From Hemicordylus capensis (Eukaryota; Chordata; Lepidosauria; Squamata; Cordylidae): a DNA stretch of 64,000 nt. The notes under the pieces were generated by a model. It searched no databases, was not told the DNA's origin, and was given only the letters and a program-made list of their open reading frames with translations. Below are positions 1 through 12,288 of this stretch, piece by piece. The stretch lies in contig NC_069658.1 of the NCBI RefSeq assembly GCF_027244095.1, positions 51,943,001-52,007,000 on the forward strand, in the 5' to 3' direction. Made by a program: the position numbers and the translations under genes. Position 1 is the first letter of the stretch. The number at the start of each line of letters is the position of its first letter.

Positions 1-861
1 CCCATCCATGAGCACAAATTATTTGCATGCATGGAATCAGCTAATTGGCTCATTATATATCTGCCTGCCTTGTGGTTTTTCATATGATAGGCTTTCCATT
101 TTCTAGTTTTGTTAAAAAAAAAAAAAAAAAGTCTGAGCAGATTTTTAAAAACTCAGCAGTAATCCTGTAGTATCATTTACAGTGATAGTTGGAAATGAAC
201 TATGTTTTGTTTGTTTGGTTTTATTTAATTTATATACCGCCTATTATAGAAATGTTCTTTTGAAACTGCTGGCGATCATGTTAGCCTTTTCTGTGTTCAC
301 CAGAAACTTGTGGCTTTCATTTGAACATATAAAGCTGGGTTACAGCAAGTCAGATCCTTCTAGGTCTGTATTGTTTACTCTGACTGGCAGCCTCTCCAAG
401 TTGTTTTTCCCCCAGACAGAGGTTGTTCACAGCCCCACCTGGAGGTGCCAAAGAAAGGAGTGAACATGGGCCCTTGTGCATGCAAAACATATGCTATAAT
501 ACTGAGCTACAGTTCTCTGTTCCCTCCCTTTTAAGAATTGGGTTAGAGCATTTATATCTGTTGCAGCGTGTTATGTCATAATATGTATAATCTCTGATAC
601 AATCAGGTTTGTTGGACAGATGGTCCTGAAAGTGCATCTTCTCTAATTGAACAGGAACTTTAACAATAAATACTCACACCATTCCCACACTGTTTTAACA
701 GCATTAATGTTCCTTCCACATTTAAATTATGAGACTTGGAATCCAGTCATAAATATATTACCTGCCAGTGAGCCCAATTTGTAATTGAGACCTGCAAATG
801 TTGTTTAGGGTAACTGTGTAAATCATATTTCAACTAGGCTAATATAAACCCTTTTCCAACA
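1..861. other. Intergenic, nothing recognised
   Basis: AT-rich DNA with an A-run at 113-130. The 93-codon frame at 182-463 has no recognisable protein features. No repeat family called. Confidence 0.5.
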
Positions 862-1325
862 TTTTATTTATTTATTTATTGTTAAATTTTTATGCCGCCT
901 TTCATTAAAACAACCTCAGGGCAGTTTGCAAAACTTTTAAAACAATATAAAACCATAAAAACTACACAATAAGAATTAAAATTGAATATAAAAATACAAA
1001 TCTAATTAAAAACCATGTTTGGTTCTTATAACCATCAACATAACCATAAGATACAAAGCAGCAGCAAACAAAACACTCATTCAAAAGCCTGGGTAAGAAG
1101 CCAAGATCTTACTTGCTTTCTTAAAAACTGCGATGGTGATTGGGGAGAAGAGGCCCACCGGGAGAACATTCCAAATGGAGGCAGTGACTGAGAAGGCCCT
1201 GTCCTGCTCTCACGACAGGCGAGCCTCCCACATTGATGGCACATGGAGCAGAGCCCCCTCTGATGACCTCGGTGAGAGGGCAGAAATCCTTGAGATCAGG
1301 TGGTCCCTCAGGTATCCAGGTTATC
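862..1325 (-). mobile_element. L2-like LINE 3' end fragment
   Basis: A (TTTA)n tail, then TATGCCGCCTTTC and a long non-coding stretch ending in a conserved block around GCCCACCGGGAGAACATTCCA. The layout and wording match the copy at 51,320-51,992. 5'-truncated and non-coding. Confidence 0.6.
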
Positions 1326-1829
1326 AAATGCATTTAAATTGTTCTCCTCTAAAAATTTTTTTGCTATAATCTAACAATTTCAGAATTGTTTCGCTGAAAA
1401 GTGTGGAAATTGAAGTGCCACGGGGAATGCGTGTGTGTTAGCATTAAACCTTTTTGTTTCTTCCATGTTGAATTCTGCAGGAACAATATTGTTCCTGTCA
1501 CTGCAGGTCTATGGCTTGGAGCTGTGTAGAGTGCAAGGAGAATTGCACAGTCATTCTCCTAAATTATGTGAAGCTAATATTCACTGTAAAAGCTGATCCT
1601 ACTTTTCTCTCTTTTACTTGTGTACACAAAGACACTTTCAACTCTCAAGCTGAATTTGTGTCTTTGGAATCTGAAAAACTATGAAGTTCTGGTGCCATTT
1701 TAATCTAGATTAATACTAAACTGATTTGATAACATCTAATGTAAAGTTCACAACCAATGGTCTGTTCCAGTTTGTCAGTATTACTGTGATCAAATAAACT
1801 GCAGCTTCTTTGCAACTCCAGCCAAATGC

Positions 1830-2543
1830 TAGGGATGTGCACGGAACCGGCTGGCACGGTTTGAGTCCAGACCGGACTCGAACCTGACCAGACCAGTTCA
1901 GTCTAGCACCCCTTTGAAACCTCCCACCAGTCTTGGGGGGCAGGGAGGTTGCGAATTGTTTTTTAATTAAAATTTTATTTTTTACCTTTAGTCCCTTTGG
2001 GGGGCTTTCTCTAGGCTGTGGGGGGGGGGTCCGTGAAGGTTCCCCCTCCCCCCACCGGCCTTGGTCATCACCGCCAGGGCCTGTTCGTGGCCCAGGGCCT
2101 TGCAGAAGCCATTTGCACATGCGTGGCAGCCATTTTTTAAAAAAAAAAAATTAAAATGGCCACTGCGCATGCACAAATGGTCTCTGCAAGGTCCTGGACC
2201 ATGCCAAGTCTTGCAGAGGCCATTTGCGCATGTGCAGCAGCAGACAAAATGGCCACCACACCAACATATGGAAAAAAGTGGCCACACGGGCCACAGTGGT
2301 GATGACCAAGGCTGGTGGGGGAGGGGGAGCCTTTGTGGACCACCCCCCATGGCCTAGAGGAAGCCCCCCAAAGGGGCAAAGGTTAATTTAAAAAAAAAAT
2401 CATGAACCCCTCCCCCACGAACAGTCATGGCGGTTCTGTTAGAGGCTGGACCGAATGGGGTGCTTTGGTCCAACCTCGAGCCTTCAAACTGAACCGGCTT
2501 GATGTCGAACTTTTGAATGTTGAGCGGGTTCCACACATCCCTA
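1830..2543. mobile_element. Non-autonomous hAT element, copy 1
   Basis: Ends are TAGGGATGTGCACGG on the left and the inverted CACACATCCCTA on the right. It is flanked by a perfect 8-bp target duplication CCAAATGC (1822-1829 and 2544-2551), diagnostic of the hAT superfamily. The interior has GC-rich foldback segments (for example around 2040-2360) and no transposase. Confidence 0.9.
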
Positions 2544-2551
2544 CCAAATGC

Positions 2552-4721
2552 TGCAAACAAAGCCACATGTTCTCTTTCTCTCCTATATAAACATATAGGA
2601 AGAAGGCTGGTTTGGAAGGGGGAGGTGGTTTACAAATAAAAATCCCACAACAATAAACTTCTTAAAGCTACTGTGTGCACTACGTGGGGCAATTTTTACA
2701 GAAGATGTAACCAAGTAATTGGGCAGCTGCATACATTTTCCCCTTATGATAAAAGGACCATTATACTGTCCCCTTTAGGGCTCATCTTCTGAACACTGAT
2801 GTGAAAACAGAAATTACAGTTCTCTCAAATAGCAACATGTTCTTCAGAGGCACCAGTTTAGGTTTATGGGGTGGCTCATAGTAGCTCTTCTGTAACTTAC
2901 AACTTCGGGTGGTGGTGGGGGGTTAGGAAGGAGCTTTGAGCTGCATGGTTCCCATCCCACTGCAGTCTGAAGTAGCACAGTCTTGTTGGCTGTCTTTGAG
3001 AACTAGGCCTTTAGGCCTGGAGTATCTTAGTTTACTGCATAAGTCACCGTGGGTAGGGAGAGGATAATGTGGGAAATGTAAGCAATATGCTGTAATTACT
3101 TGTGATGTATTTAACTGCCCCTGTGTTGTATCCACAAGACACACAAGAGATAGGGTCCACAAAGTCCTTTATTGTAAGCAGTCTCTTAAGATAATACAGC
3201 CTTCCGAAGCTGAGCACGCAGTCAGTCAAGCCAAAGCAAGACTACTCTCTGCTCTCTTTTATACACTAGATACACTGATCCCTTTCAGCTGGTTCTCATA
3301 CTTAACACCTTAAAGGAACAGTAATTTAAAATCACATCACCACACCCTGCTTTAAATACATCAGAAGCAGGAAACTTACCAGGAAAGTGACTTTACTGTA
3401 GATGACAAGGGACTGAAAGGGCTGATTGAGGAGGATACGGAAATTGCAAAGAAACTGAATGAGTTATTTGCATCTGTCTTCATGGCAGAGGATGGAGAAC
3501 ATATATCCATGCCTGAACTGAGCTACTCAGAGAGGGAGACTGAAGAATTGAGTCAAAAAGAATTGACTAGAGAATGTTCTAATCCATTTTGGAAAATTAA
3601 AAATTAACACATGACCGGGGCCAGATGGCATCTACTCAAGAGTTCTTACAGAACTCAAATGTTAAATTGCTGCTCTTCTAGCAAAAAATTGTAACTTTTC
3701 CCTACTATTAGAGTCTATGTTATTACTATATCAGTAATAATAATCAGTCCTCTTCTCCTTGGTTATACAAAATAAGCCACAGAAAAGTCACAGGATTATT
3801 GTTCAGATGTCAAATTGCACATGCTTACATGCATTGTTCTTTATTACTACCAGTATTTAATGTGTACCAAGCTGAGCCCTGGTAGAGAAAATTGGCTCCA
3901 AGGCACAGATCAATTCAGCCCTGATCTACACACTGTGTTATCAAACTGTAGCTATCATACTCTCTATTCAGTTATAAATGTTAACAAATGTTTGTTGGAT
4001 AAATGTTTGTTGAATAAAAATTGAACACTGACCTTGAAGGAATAAGTGTGCATCTTACAAAAACCCCTCAATTCTTTGTTGCTCATGAGTGTAGGTTGCA
4101 GACAGATGGTTTCTTCATTGTGTGATGATTTTAACCAAAGATCATTCAAAGCAAACAAATATGTTCACATGTTTTGACATAATTCAGTCTAATTAATGGA
4201 GTATATTGGTGTACTTGAAGGTTTGGGTTTTAATACTTTAAAGGAAACTAATGTTTCAGGAGCAGTGGTCTAGTAATCAGGCGTGCACGCTTTCAACCTT
4301 TAAAAAATGTATTTACAGTTTCAGATTCACAAACCTGCAAACTATTAATGTAGACAATTAATTACTACCCCAATCATGAGTTTGGCCTTGATTAAATATT
4401 TTGATTATATTAAGCTGTTGATGCTTTCTGTGATTTCTACCTACACCATTATCTTACACACATGAACTAGAAAGCAAGTCTCATTTGTTTTAATTGAACC
4501 AAATTAAAATGCTTAATTGGTCTCTTAGTACGGAAAGTGGGATAGTGTTGTGTTGGTATGTGTCCTGGCATACTAACTGCTGGCAGGTCCTGTATTTGGG
4601 AGATCTGTTCCAATGCCTTGGCAAAGGTAAAGTTCATGAGGTACAGACAGATCCTTGTTAGGACTCTGAAGGGTTCCAGGGCATTATGTTCATTTTACCC
4701 CATGCCAACTTTCTATCCTCT
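2552..4721. other. Intergenic, mostly unassigned apart from the CR1 fragment
   Basis: No gene signal. The stretch 3,130-3,350 contains TCCTTTATTG and a TTTATAC box in an arrangement that could be an old antisense terminal repeat of a retroelement; the support is too thin to call. 3,670-4,721 shows nothing. Confidence 0.4.
3380..3665 (+). mobile_element. CR1 LINE fragment (N-terminal RT region)
   Basis: Reads KLNELFASVFMAED and later GPDGI-type sequence, the PGPDGI start of CR1 reverse transcriptase, after a frame break around 3,600. Truncated at both ends. Confidence 0.65.
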
Positions 4722-4901
4722 AGCTGACATACTGTGCAATGTTACACACACAATGGAACATAACATTGGGGTAATTGCACATGCACAAAAATTGTGCACT
4801 GTCACACAACTCAATTTGCACAATTTGTGCACTTGTGCTCTTGCACCGCTGTGCAAACATTATGTTCCACTATGTGTGTAACACTGCACAGTATGACAGC
4901 T
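4722..4901. mobile_element. Palindromic MITE-like element
   Basis: Arms of about 42 nt (4722-4763 and 4860-4901) are inverted copies with few mismatches, starting AGCTGACATACTGTGCA on each strand. The middle is a second set of TTGTGCA inversions. No clear target duplication, so the superfamily is undecided. Confidence 0.65.
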
Positions 4902-5313
4902 ACTGCATCCTGTGTCAATGTGACAATCCAAAATACTGAAATAACTCTTGATCTTAAGGTTATATTTTAACTGATTAGTTTTACTATCTTGAATGAAAAT
5001 GATTAATCTGATAATTTTGAATACTGAACCATACTTTGGATGGGGGCTTTTCACTATTGAGAGGTCATGTTTCGTAGGAAGACATACTATTCTCTGTCTC
5101 TCAGCTAAGTCCCAGAATTTCAATACAGGAATAACACGATTCAAATCAAATCCTACAGAGTGGGTATGTGGGGGGTGGGGGACTCTGGAAAAGTCAGGTT
5201 TCAAATTTTAACTTTAAAAAGTTGATAACTTATTTCTTTATTTAAAATATTTATACCCCACCCCAGTGAACTACTGCTCAGAGCAGCTTGTAACATTAAA
5301 AAACAAGTATCAA

Positions 5314-6658
5314 CAAGTTGTTCTAGTAAGAACTAATCAGCTTACTTTCCTTTCATTGTCCCTACAACTGGACTAAATGTGGTTCAAATCGAGGTCCACA
5401 AGTAAGACCTTTTGCACCTCAAATGTTCATGTGCGCTCCACCTTGGATTGGGGTGGATAACGTCATTATAAACTACACCATTGAGGTGTCTCTGTGTGTC
5501 AGTCACTAGAATCGTACCAAATTTGGTTCAAATTGGTTAGACAGTCCTCAATTTGGTGCACTTGAGCCTCAAAAATTCACATGTCGACCATCTTGGAGCA
5601 GGGTGGATGACATCACAAACTACACCATTGGGCATCCCTATGTGTCCATACAGCTGTAGCAAGTTTGGTTCAAATCAGACTGTCCACAAGTTAGTGCACT
5701 TGTGCCTCAAAGGTTTGTGTCCACCATCTGGAATTGGGTTGGATGATTGTCACAATCTATGCCACTGAGGTGTCCCAATGTGTCACTCCCTGCAACTGTA
5801 CCCAATTTGGTTCAAATGGGTTAAGCAGTCCACAAATTAGCCAGCTTGCACTTCAGACATTCACACGACCACCATCTTGGATTGTGGTAGATGACATCAC
5901 AAACTACACTGTTGAGGTATCATTATGTATCCCTACAGCTGTACCAAATTTGGTTCAAATCGGTTAAGTGATTTACAAGTTAGCCCACTTGTGCCTCAAA
6001 GGTTTATGTGTATGCCATCTTGAATTTGGGTGGATGACATCATCCTAAACTTTGCCATTGAGGTGTTCCTATGTGTCCCTATAGCTGCAGCAAATTTGGT
6101 TTAAATCAGTTAAGAGGTTACCAAGTTCGCCCACTTGCCCCTCCAAAGTTTACCCATCTGCCATCTTGAATCAGTGTGGATGACATTATCACAAACTATG
6201 CCAATGAGGTGTCCCTGTGTGTCACTCACTGCAACTGCACCCAATTTGGTTCAAATGGGTTAGGCAGTCCTCAAATCAGCCTGCTTGAGTCTCAGATGTT
6301 AATGCGGCTGCCATTTTGAATTAGAGTGGACGACATCATCACACGCTATGCCATTAGGGCTTGCTTATGTGCCCCCTGCAGCTGTAGCAAATTTGGTTCA
6401 GATTGGTTAAGCAGTTCACAAGTTAGCCCACTTGCGACTCAAACTCAAAAGTTCACAAGTCCGCCATCTTGGATCAGGGTGCATGACATCATCACAAACT
6501 ATGCCATTGAGGTGACCCTATGTGTCCCTAGAACTGTACCCAATTTGGTTAAAATTGGTCCTGGTGTTGCAAAGTGTCCCCCCCATGGGGGGGACACATG
6601 GATGGACACACACAGACAGAATGCCAGGTGATCTAATAAGCCTACTGGAAAGTAAGCT
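5314..6658 (-). repeat. Tandem-unit repeat element, long copy (about 9 units)
   Basis: About nine degenerate units, spaced 140-152 bp, each carry the core AATTTGGTTCAAAT (near 5372, 5517, 5659, 5799, 5945, 6089, 6239, 6387 and 6539). Each also has ATGACATCA, AACTA-GCCATTGAGGTG and a CCATCTTG segment. The array is bounded by ACAAGTTGTTCTAGTAAGAACTAATC on the left (in two parts: ACAAGTTGTTCTAG, then TAAGAACTAATC) and GGAAAGTAAGCT on the right. The same bounding sequences occur at three other loci here, so this is a dispersed element and not a local satellite. No coding capacity; the open frames are read through the units. Confidence 0.8.
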
Positions 6659-6810
6659 AAAAAGATACAATATAGGATTAAAAAATGAATAATATTAAAA
6701 AGTTAAAAGACCAGGCTAAAACCACAATTAGAATAATTTTCAATTTCAGTTTTAAAACTTATCAGTAGAAAGCTAAACACTAAAAAACTTACCAGATAAA
6801 ACAATTTTTT

Positions 6811-7253
6811 AGCCTACTTTTTTAAGGATAGTAAGCTTATCCAGCATTGTCCGTCCATCCATCCATCCATATCCCTCTATCAATTTCACAATGCCTGGAC
6901 TGGTATGAACCAAACTGAGTACAATTCTAGGGATGCCTTAACAGCATAGTTTGTGATGATGTCATCCACACCAGTTCATGATGACGGATGCGTGAATGTT
7001 TGAGGCACAAGTGGGCTAATTTGTGTACTGCCTAACCGATTTGAACCAATTTGTTACAGTTGTAAGTTACCACAGGGACAATGCAATGGCATAGTTTGTG
7101 ATGACATCATCCACCCCAATTCAAAATGGTGGATGCATGAATGTTTGAGGTGGAAGTGGGCTAACTTGTGAAGATGATAATTATCAATTAAGATTATAGT
7201 GAAAGGAAATTAGGCAGATTAGTTCTTACCAGAACTTCTTGTTCCACTAGTAA
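6811..7253 (+). repeat. Tandem-unit repeat element, short copy
   Basis: Opposite orientation to the preceding long copy. Starts near AGTAAGCTTAT with a CCATCCATCCAT run, contains about two units, and ends AGATTAGTTCTTACCAGAAC. Confidence 0.75.
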
Positions 7254-7721
7254 AAGTTGACAATGGAAAAGGTTAAGTTAAATTCTTTAACTCTTTAACT
7301 TTATAACCAGTTAATTCCCATGTTTGATTGGTGTGCAGCCTTGTAGGGGCGGAAAGTAGGCTCCCCATCCTGCCCTTGTGAACAGTATGTTAGTGACCAC
7401 CAACCTAAAAGCCCTGAGTGCATGGCTGTGGCAACTTACTGAGATGTACAGGTCCAAAGGCACTCTCCTAAGTACGCTAGTATCCAATGTCCCAGAGCTC
7501 TTAAAAAGAAATATTCAGAACTGCACAATGATGAAATTCATGTGCATAGAACAGGAAGCTGCCTTATACCATTGGTATATGACTCTCTGGAGAGAGACTG
7601 GTGGTGGAGTCTGTGTTAAGCATCTTTGGCAGGGGGAAGAGAAATGGGTCGAGTTTATCAGGGTCTGGGTTCTAGAGCAACCTCCTGGACCACTACTTTT
7701 ATCATTATCAATTGCTTGTTT

Positions 7722-8188
7722 AGCTTACTTTCCAGTAGATTTATGAGATCACCCAGCATTCTGCGTGTGTGTCCGTCCTCCCCACCCCCACCAGCTTTGC
7801 AATGCCTGGACCAATATTAACAAAATTGGGTACAGTTGTAGAGACACATAGGGACACCTCAACAGAATAGTTTGTAATAATGTCATCCACCCCAATTCAG
7901 GATGTCGGATGTGTGAAAGTTTGAGGCACAAGTGGGCTAACTTGTGGACTGTCTAACCAACTTGAACCAAATTGGGTACAGTTGTAGTGAGTGATACATA
8001 GGGATACCTCAGTGGCGTAGTTTGTGATGATGTTATCCACCCTGATTCAAGATGGCAGACACATGAACATTTGAGGTGCAAGTTCACTAACTTGTGAACT
8101 TTCTAACCAAGCTGGATGAAATTTAGTCCAGTTTTAGGGATAGTGAAAGGAAAGTAAGACAGATTAATTCTTACTAGAACAACTTGTA
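7722..8188 (+). repeat. Tandem-unit repeat element, intermediate copy
   Basis: Starts AGCTTACTTTCCAGTAG, carries a CCTCCCCACCCCCACC stretch and about two to three units, and ends TTACTAGAACAACTTGT. Confidence 0.75.
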
Positions 8189-8528
8189 CATTTTATGACA
8201 TATTACAACTTTTGAATGACTTTAATTTTTGAAATGGATGAATATTATTTTAAAACTACACTTTTATTTTCTTTCCTTCCTTTCTGTTTTGGGGAAACTG
8301 TATGATTTGTTTCTAGTTGTACAGTAAAAAAAAAAAAGTCTTGCAACATTCCAAGCATCCAAAGAAGTTTGAGACATCCAATCTGCCTTTCCCCCAACCC
8401 TGCATGCTGACTCAAATTACATGCATGCTTTCCTATTGCTGAATAACTGCAGCTGGCAGATGAAATGATATCAGATCGTCGCCTCCCCCAGGTAGTGCGA
8501 ACCGAGTAGTCCCAAATACCAGTTAGTA

Positions 8529-8815
8529 CCCCTGTTAACTGAGCAAAAAGACACCTTTTAACGTGGTGTTTCTGTTATATTTAGCAGGGGGAGAGCAACT
8601 GGCCTCCCTCCCCAACCCCAGCACAGCATTCCTCCAATGGCTGTTGCTGGTGTCTGCCTTAAGTTTCTTTGTAGATTGTGAGTGAGCCCTTTGGGGTCAG
8701 GGGACCGTCTTATTTATGTATTATTTATTTTTCTACGTAAACCGCTTAGAAAACTTTGGTTGAAGAGCAAATATATTTTGGTTGAATATATAAATATTCG
8801 TCGTCGTCGTCGTAG
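8529..8815 (+). mobile_element. SINE A family copy 1
   Basis: Carries the family landmarks AACTGAGCAAA-AGACACC, GCAGGGGGAGAGCAACTGG, GGCTGTTGCTGGTGTCTG and AGATTGTGAGTGAGCCCTTT, then a tail with AAACCGCTTAGAAAACTTTG and (TCG)n. It ends right at the ZFYVE16 CpG island. I recognise the repeat as common in reptiles but do not assign a formal name. Confidence 0.7.
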
Positions 8816-8829
8816 TAGTGATAAGTAGA

Positions 8830-9665
8830 TTGCTAACCAAAGTCAAGCCTCCGGTCTGATTGTATAAAACCAACCACAGGCTCCAGCTTTCGCTTGGCTA
8901 CCGATCTCCTTTCTGTCGAGACCCCCGAAAGGCGAAGGAAGAAACCAGACGCCAGCCTAGCAACTGCGCACGCGCACACGGGACCATCCTGGAGATTGGT
9001 AGCAGGCGCCTCTGGGTTGGAGGGAAGGCGGAGAGAGAGACGGGTGGCCGCGCGCATGCGCACGGGAACATGACGGCGAAGACTGGGAAGAATCGGAAAA
9101 GACAAAGTCGGGAAGAAAGTGTGGCGGCCGCTGCCTTCGCCCTTGGAGCCCGGGGGTCGACGTGTGGCTTGCGGTCGGCGCCCCGTGAGGTGAGGAAGCC
9201 GAGGCGGGGGCGGTGGTCTGAGGTGGGCTTGTGTTTGGGTCAAAGGGCGGAGGGGGGGGAGACGGCGAGGGGGCGTGGCCGCTCCAGTTGGCGGCCTGAA
9301 AAGAGGGTCCGACGCCACTCTCTGCCCCCTCCCCAGGAAGCCCCTATGGCGGAGGAGGCTTGTAGAGGGGCTGTAGGTACATGCCTTGGTCTCCCTCCCT
9401 CCCACGAGAGAGCCGTGAGAGAGGCTGGGATTCCGGGGTGAACGAGTGAGGGGCGCCTCCGGCTGCCCTTTGGGGAGCTGCTCCCCGGCGTCGACTTGGA
9501 GGTGCAAAGGCGAAGTCGCCACTAGGGGGGAAGCCGGTGTGTGTGTGGACGGCGCTGAAGCAGGGGTGGGTCGAAGGGAGGTGCCGGTTTGGGGGACCCT
9601 GCGATCTTCTTCTGTGACGCCTGTCAGGGAGGGGTCGGTACCCCGGGGTTTCCTCTCTGTCTTGC
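8830..9665 (+). promoter_or_regulatory. ZFYVE16: CpG-island promoter and probable first non-coding exon of ZFYVE16
   Basis: An abrupt GC- and CpG-rich block in otherwise AT-rich DNA, with no TATA box I can point to, as expected for a housekeeping promoter. A good splice donor (GAG followed by GTGAGG) ends a possible 5' UTR exon at 9189. The next + strand gene is ZFYVE16, about 8.4 kb downstream. Long open frames exist here on both strands, but these are expected in GC-rich DNA and resemble no protein I know. The transcription start cannot be fixed from sequence. Confidence 0.7.
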
Positions 9666-10793
9666 CCTCCTAAGGCGTTGCCTTTCTTCTTCTCCGAGTT
9701 GAGGGTACCCAGCTTGATTTCCAGACTAAACCGACTCTAGCTGGCGTCTGGTCGCTCTGGGGCTCTCAGCATTCTTTCCTCTCCGCCTGCTTTTCTTTGG
9801 CCTTGGTTGGATTGATGCTGCGCGGGAGTCTGCAGACGTTCTGCCCGCTCCCCAGCCCCTCTCTTTCCAGGACAAACCCAAACTATGATCTTTGTAGAAA
9901 ATAGGTTCAGAAAGGTCTGTGACTTGGGAACAGTAAATCTGACCTGACACAAGTTTAAAACGGAAATGCAAGTTAACTTGCTTCACATGGGGTGACAGAA
10001 GTAGTGTGTGCTCTCCTACCCAGTTGAAGGAAAAACAGTCATGTGGGAAGTGACCCTATGGACAGCTGAGTGTGGGTGCATCGCTCCTAGGTCTGTGGCT
10101 TTCTGTGTTCAGGGTGCTTCCCCTCATACATATGCAAACATAAGCCTGAAGCACTGCACAGATCAGTACTAAACCACTGAGAACTAGCCTTGTTTTTCTT
10201 CTTGTGATGTTTAAAACCAGGCCAACAACAATTCAACAAATAGCTGTTTTGGAACAGCGGAGACGGCCCTCATGCTGTAGCATAATTTCATTAATGTCAC
10301 CAGCTAGGCAACCCAGCTAGGGTTGCCTAGCTGGTTCCCCAAGTTTCTAGGGTTGGGAAAACTTTTCCACTGCAATATTTTCCAAAATATGTCCTTTTGG
10401 CTGTTTTGTAATTAAATCCACACAAGCTGCTAGGCATAGAAATGTTTGCAAGTTTCTCTACGCATTAAGATCTTTGGTGTATATTTGTAGCACACTGAAG
10501 AAACAACCAGTTATTCCAATTTAGAAAAGCTTATCTGCCTGGAGACAACTCTTACTTACTACAACCAAACTAGGCACGTGGCTATTTTAAACTGGTGGGA
10601 CGCTCCCAGTACCAAATATTTAGAACAAGGATGCCAAATAATCATATAGAAGTGAGCTCTAGTCCATGGAAGTTTATGCTAAAATAAATATCAGCCCTTA
10701 TGATGCCTCAAGATTTTTGTTGTTGTCGCTGCAACAGACTATCCCAGCCATCCCTTGTTCCTAAGTTTAGACAATTCTATATTGACTGTGTGA
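9666..10793. other. ZFYVE16 5' intron, unassigned
   Basis: Follows the CpG island. A short inverted repeat around GCAACCCAGCTAGGGTTGC lies near 10,310-10,335. Otherwise no recognised element. Confidence 0.4.
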
Positions 10794-10801
10794 CTTTGGT
10801 G

Positions 10802-10989
10802 CAGTGTTCTCTCTAATTATTTTCATCTGTGTGCGGAATGAGTTTTGTTCTGGGCGGCAGTATCAAGGCAGTGTGCGCACACATGCATTTAGCGTGGGAC
10901 CTTCCTGATTTAACCTGGGCAGGATCTAAAATTAACTGAGCAGACATCAAAAAATGTGTGAGCGTGCGCACACCTTAGAGAGAACATTG
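10802..10989. mobile_element. Short hAT MITE (CAGTGTTCTCTC ends)
   Basis: Inverted ends CAGTGTTCTCTCTAA and TTAGAGAGAACATTG, flanked by perfect 8-bp duplication CTTTGGTG (10794-10801 and 10990-10997). 188 bp, no coding capacity. Confidence 0.9.
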
Positions 10990-11536
10990 CTTTGGTGTAG
11001 TGTTGAGACTTATAATAGTTAACTAACAAAATAACTTGATGTTTTAGTAATAGCGGAATAAAGGAATTTTATTAATAGTGCTGTTGAAGTACTTCCTTGC
11101 AAGCCATAGTTAGTCATATGATTTTTTGAGTGTTTATGCATTTATGCATACTTTTGTCTTAAAGCAGCCATTAAATATGATTTGATTGTGTGTGTGTGTG
11201 TGTGTTTAAGGTTTCAGTCCTATGTTCTTGGTAGCAAGCCCAATTAATTCAGGCTTATATCTAAGTAAGCATTCCTAGTATATTTGCTGTATGTTACATA
11301 TTGGTGATCAACTAAGCGATTAATGCTTTTTGTTTTTTTACACACTTCTGTGTGGGCATGTATAGGATTGTGCTGTGAATACATGCCAACTGTTGTAACT
11401 AAACTTGATGAGCTATATATTAGGCCTGTGCAGTCAGAAATGTCAGAATGCTTCATAGCGCAATTCCCTCGCCTCATCATGCGGAGGCAGCAAATCACAG
11501 GGCAACTGCTCCAGGTAGTTAGTGGTGGGTGGGGTT

Positions 11537-12280
11537 CACCGTTCCCTCTTAGGTGCGCTGCGGCGCATGTGCATATGCATATTCCTCAAAGCCTCCCGCT
11601 CAGTGAGCTCTAACTGCCACTCACTTCCTCTGTGGCTGCTGCTGCTCCCCCCTCACCTTTCCACCAGCCACATTTCCCCTTTGCCTTCACCTCCTCAGTC
11701 CACCCCTCGGGCTCTTGTTAAGGAGGAAATCGTTTTCCTTCGAGTCCCGTTTACTGCTGCTGCCCTCTGGGATCAGCAGCAGCGAACGAGACTGAGACTC
11801 GGAGAGAAATGATTCCCTCCTTCACAAGAGGCCGAACAGTGGATGGGGAGTTGGAGGCGAGGGATCTTACCCAGAATCCATGCCTCCGCCTCTCTCCGCT
11901 TGCTGCTCGGGCTCTTGTGAAGGAGGCCCTCTGAGTCTCGTTCATTGCTGCTGATCCCACGTGGCAGTAAATGGGACTCGGAGGGAGATGATTCCCTCCT
12001 TCACAAGAGCTCGAGCAGTGGGCGGGAAGGATGTGAGGGGGGCGGCTCCCCTCCTTGCTGCAGCCAGAGGAGAGAGAATTTTGAGGTGGGGGCCTGGGGT
12101 AGAGGAGGGAGGAGGATGGGCAGTGGCTCCCTCCCTCCCCACACCCCAAAAAGAGAGAATGTCGAGGTGGGGGGCATTTATTATTTCCGTGTGTGTGTGA
12201 GTGAGTGAGTGAGTGTGATGTGTGCCACCCAGAACAAAATTCTTTCCACTCACTGATAATAAAAATTAGAGGGAACACTG
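11537..12280. mobile_element. Longer hAT element of the same end family
   Basis: The right end TTAGAGGGAACACTG and a degraded left end near CGTTCCCTCT are flanked by perfect 8-bp duplication GTGGGGTT (11529-11536 and 12281-12288). The interior has repeated and inverted GC-rich blocks (for example the block around CTTCACAAGAG occurs more than once, in both orientations). The open frames in it are composition artefacts. Confidence 0.85.
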
Positions 12281-12288
12281 GTGGGGTT

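Noticed and set aside
3130-3360. Possible antisense terminal repeat of an LTR-type element
   Set aside because: Only a TTTATT/TTTATA arrangement supports it; no paired repeat, no target duplication and no internal region found.
5553-6631. Three similar open frames (5553-5768, 5734-5967, 6326-6631) suggesting a repeated gene family
   Set aside because: They are readings of the ~145-bp tandem units; unit lengths vary and are not multiples of three, so no common frame is kept.
5314-6658. Regularly spaced repeats as a CRISPR-like array
   Set aside because: Units are ~145 bp, degenerate throughout, with no short exact repeat and variable spacer pattern, and the DNA is vertebrate.
8833-9522. 229-codon minus-strand frame (and a 193-codon plus-strand frame) in the CpG island
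   Set aside because: Long stop-free frames on both strands are expected in GC-rich DNA. The peptides are Arg/Pro/Ser-rich with no domain, and the region is best read as a promoter.
11537-12280. Several overlapping frames up to 175 codons as a possible gene
   Set aside because: The whole block is bounded by hAT-type ends and a perfect 8-bp target duplication; the frames follow internal GC-rich repeats.
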